Origin: an uncultured Lutibacter sp.
GTDB taxonomy: Bacteria; Bacteroidota; Bacteroidia; Flavobacteriales; Flavobacteriaceae
Assembly: GCA_913061425.1 (NCBI GenBank)
Contig: CAJXUO010000013.1
Location: 1-10,967, forward strand
Reading direction: 5' to 3'
Length of the DNA stretch: 10,967 nucleotides
Shown here: piece after piece, positions 9,803 to 10,967 of the stretch
Layout: every line of letters starts with the position of its first letter
How positions within the stretch are numbered: the first letter of the stretch is position 1
Translations under genes and position numbers: made by a program
The notes under the pieces: model-generated
Seen by the model: the letters and a program-made list of their open reading frames with translations, nothing else
What the model was told of the DNA's origin: nothing
Databases searched by the model: none

Positions 9803-10967
9803 TTAAAGTTTCATAAAATCTTCTGCAAATATTTTTCTTAAATAGCGTAATAATTCTTCGGCGTTTTCTTTTGTAAATACAATAGGTGGTTTTATTTTTA
9901 AAACATTATGATCAGGACCATCGGTACTCATTAAAACACCATGGTCTTTCATTCTGTTTGCTACATAATCTGTTTGTACTGCTAATGGATTCATATTAGC
10001 ATCTACCAACTCAATTCCTAAAAATAAACCTTGTCCGCGGACATCACCTATTATTGGAAATTCTTTTGAAAGTAATTTCAATTCAAATTTCATAAATTCG
10101 CCTATTTCTAATGCATTCTTCTGTAGTTTTTCACGTTTTACCGTTCGCAAAACTTCTGTTGCTATGGCACAAGAAACAGGATTACCTCCAAACGTATTGA
10201 AGTATTCCATTCCGTTGGCAAACTTTTCAGCAACCTCTTGAGTACAAGCAACTGCTGCAATAGGATGCCCGTTTCCTAAAGGTTTTCCTATGGTTACAAT
10301 ATCTGGAATTACATTATGTAACTGAAAGCCCCAAAATGTTTTTCCCATACGTCCGCAACCGGTTTGCACTTCATCTGAAATACACAATCCTCCAGCGGCT
10401 CTAATTTTTTTATATACTTTTGCTAAAAATCCTTCAGGTAATTCTATTTGTCCGCCACAACTAATAATAGGTTCTATGATAAATGCACCAACGCCACGTT
10501 TTTTATCGTGAACAGTATCTATTTGTTTTTGTACTTCTTCGGCATATGTATCTGCCGTATTTTCACCTCTATATTTTCCTCTAAAAGCATCAGGTAACGG
10601 AAAAATATGAGTGTGTTCTGGCGCTCCTTTTCCGCCTTTTCCATCAAATTTATAAGAACTCATATCAATACACATATTTGAATTGCCATGATATCCAACT
10701 TCAGAAGCAATAATATCTCGTTCGCTTGTATTAGATTTTACCATTCGTATTGCTAACTCATTGGCTTCGCTACCTGAATTTACAAAATGTAAAACACTTA
10801 ATTCTGGTGGTAAAGTTTCAATTAACTCTTCGGTTAACGCATTAATGTTTTCATGTAAATAGCGAGAGTTGGTATTGATAACCGCCATTTGCTCTTGGCC
10901 TGCTTTTACAACATTGTAGTTTTCATGACCTACATGCGCAACATTGTTTACAGTATCTAAATATTTC
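9803..10967 (-). CDS. Class III aminotransferase-fold PLP enzyme, phospho-lyase-like, 5' end missing
   Basis: The reading frame is open to the window edge, so the gene is partial at its 5' end. A Met encoded at 10888 is internal: the 26 codons upstream (10889-10966) encode YLDTVNNVAHVGHENYN and further sequence that aligns with the conserved N-terminal region of this family. Counting from that Met, visible features are the phosphate-binding SGSEAN (38-43), Asp172 in SDEVQTGCGR that contacts the PLP ring nitrogen, the PLP lysine Lys202 in IGKPLGNGHP, and FNTFGGNPVSCA (230-241). The blocks IEPIISCGGQ, FGGNPVSCA and NVLKIKPP closely resemble the ethanolamine-phosphate and 5-phosphohydroxy-L-lysine phospho-lyases, which eliminate phosphate and ammonia and do not transaminate. 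The substrate is not determined by sequence; an omega-transaminase remains possible. In Bacteroidota such enzymes are often the C-terminal part of a larger protein with an aminoglycoside-phosphotransferase-like kinase domain, which would lie beyond the window. Confidence 0.88.
   Translation of the reverse strand, partial: KYLDTVNNVAHVGHENYNVVKAGQEQMAVINTNSRYLHENINALTEELIETLPPELSVLHFVNSGSEANELAIRMVKSNTSERDIIASEVGYHGNSNMCIDMSSYKFDGKGGKGAPEHTHIFPLPDAFRGKYRGENTADTYAEEVQKQIDTVHDKKRGVGAFIIEPIISCGGQIELPEGFLAKVYKKIRAAGGLCISDEVQTGCGRMGKTFWGFQLHNVIPDIVTIGKPLGNGHPIAAVACTQEVAEKFANGMEYFNTFGGNPVSCAIATEVLRTVKREKLQKNALEIGEFMKFELKLLSKEFPIIGDVRGQGLFLGIELVDANMNPLAVQTDYVANRMKDHGVLMSTDGPDHNVLKIKPPIVFTKENAEELLRYLRKIFAEDFMKL

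Overview
The window looks like the end of an assembled contig from a low-GC member of the Bacteroidota, most likely a (marine) Flavobacteriia. The reasons are the A/T-rich codon usage, the A-rich translation starts without strong Shine-Dalgarno sequences, two short lipoprotein signal peptides of Bacteroidota type, and protein sequences resembling those of that phylum. The first 48 bases are not genomic. They are an Illumina Nextera adapter with its i5 index, so genomic sequence begins at about position 49.

Left part (137-6616, + strand): five tightly packed genes with gaps of 0, 4, -8 and 1 bp, evidently one operon. Four of them make up the hydroxyproline degradation route. A proline-racemase-family 4-hydroxyproline 2-epimerase converts trans-4-hydroxy-L-proline to cis-4-hydroxy-D-proline. 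A DadA-like FAD oxidoreductase oxidises that to 1-pyrroline-4-hydroxy-2-carboxylate. A DapA-family deaminase turns this into 2-oxoglutarate semialdehyde. An aldehyde dehydrogenase yields 2-oxoglutarate. The fifth gene, in the middle, encodes a DUF885-family lipoprotein with a metallopeptidase-like motif; it may supply hydroxyproline by cleaving peptides.

Right part (6674-10967, - strand, convergent with the operon): a class III aminotransferase-fold gene that runs off the window end, followed 9 bp downstream by a GH2 beta-galactosidase lipoprotein. The aminotransferase most resembles the ethanolamine-phosphate / 5-phosphohydroxylysine phospho-lyase branch. The annotated internal Met at 10888 is not its start, because the reading frame continues to the window edge with conserved family sequence.

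Working hypothesis: the two facing units may together serve breakdown of modified amino acids from collagen or hydroxyproline-rich glycoproteins. Hydroxyproline would be handled by the left operon. Beta-galactosyl-hydroxylysine (or galactosyl-hydroxyproline) would be handled by the galactosidase and the phospho-lyase-like enzyme. The left half is well supported; the link to the right half is inference. No RNA genes, CRISPR arrays or insertion sequences were seen.
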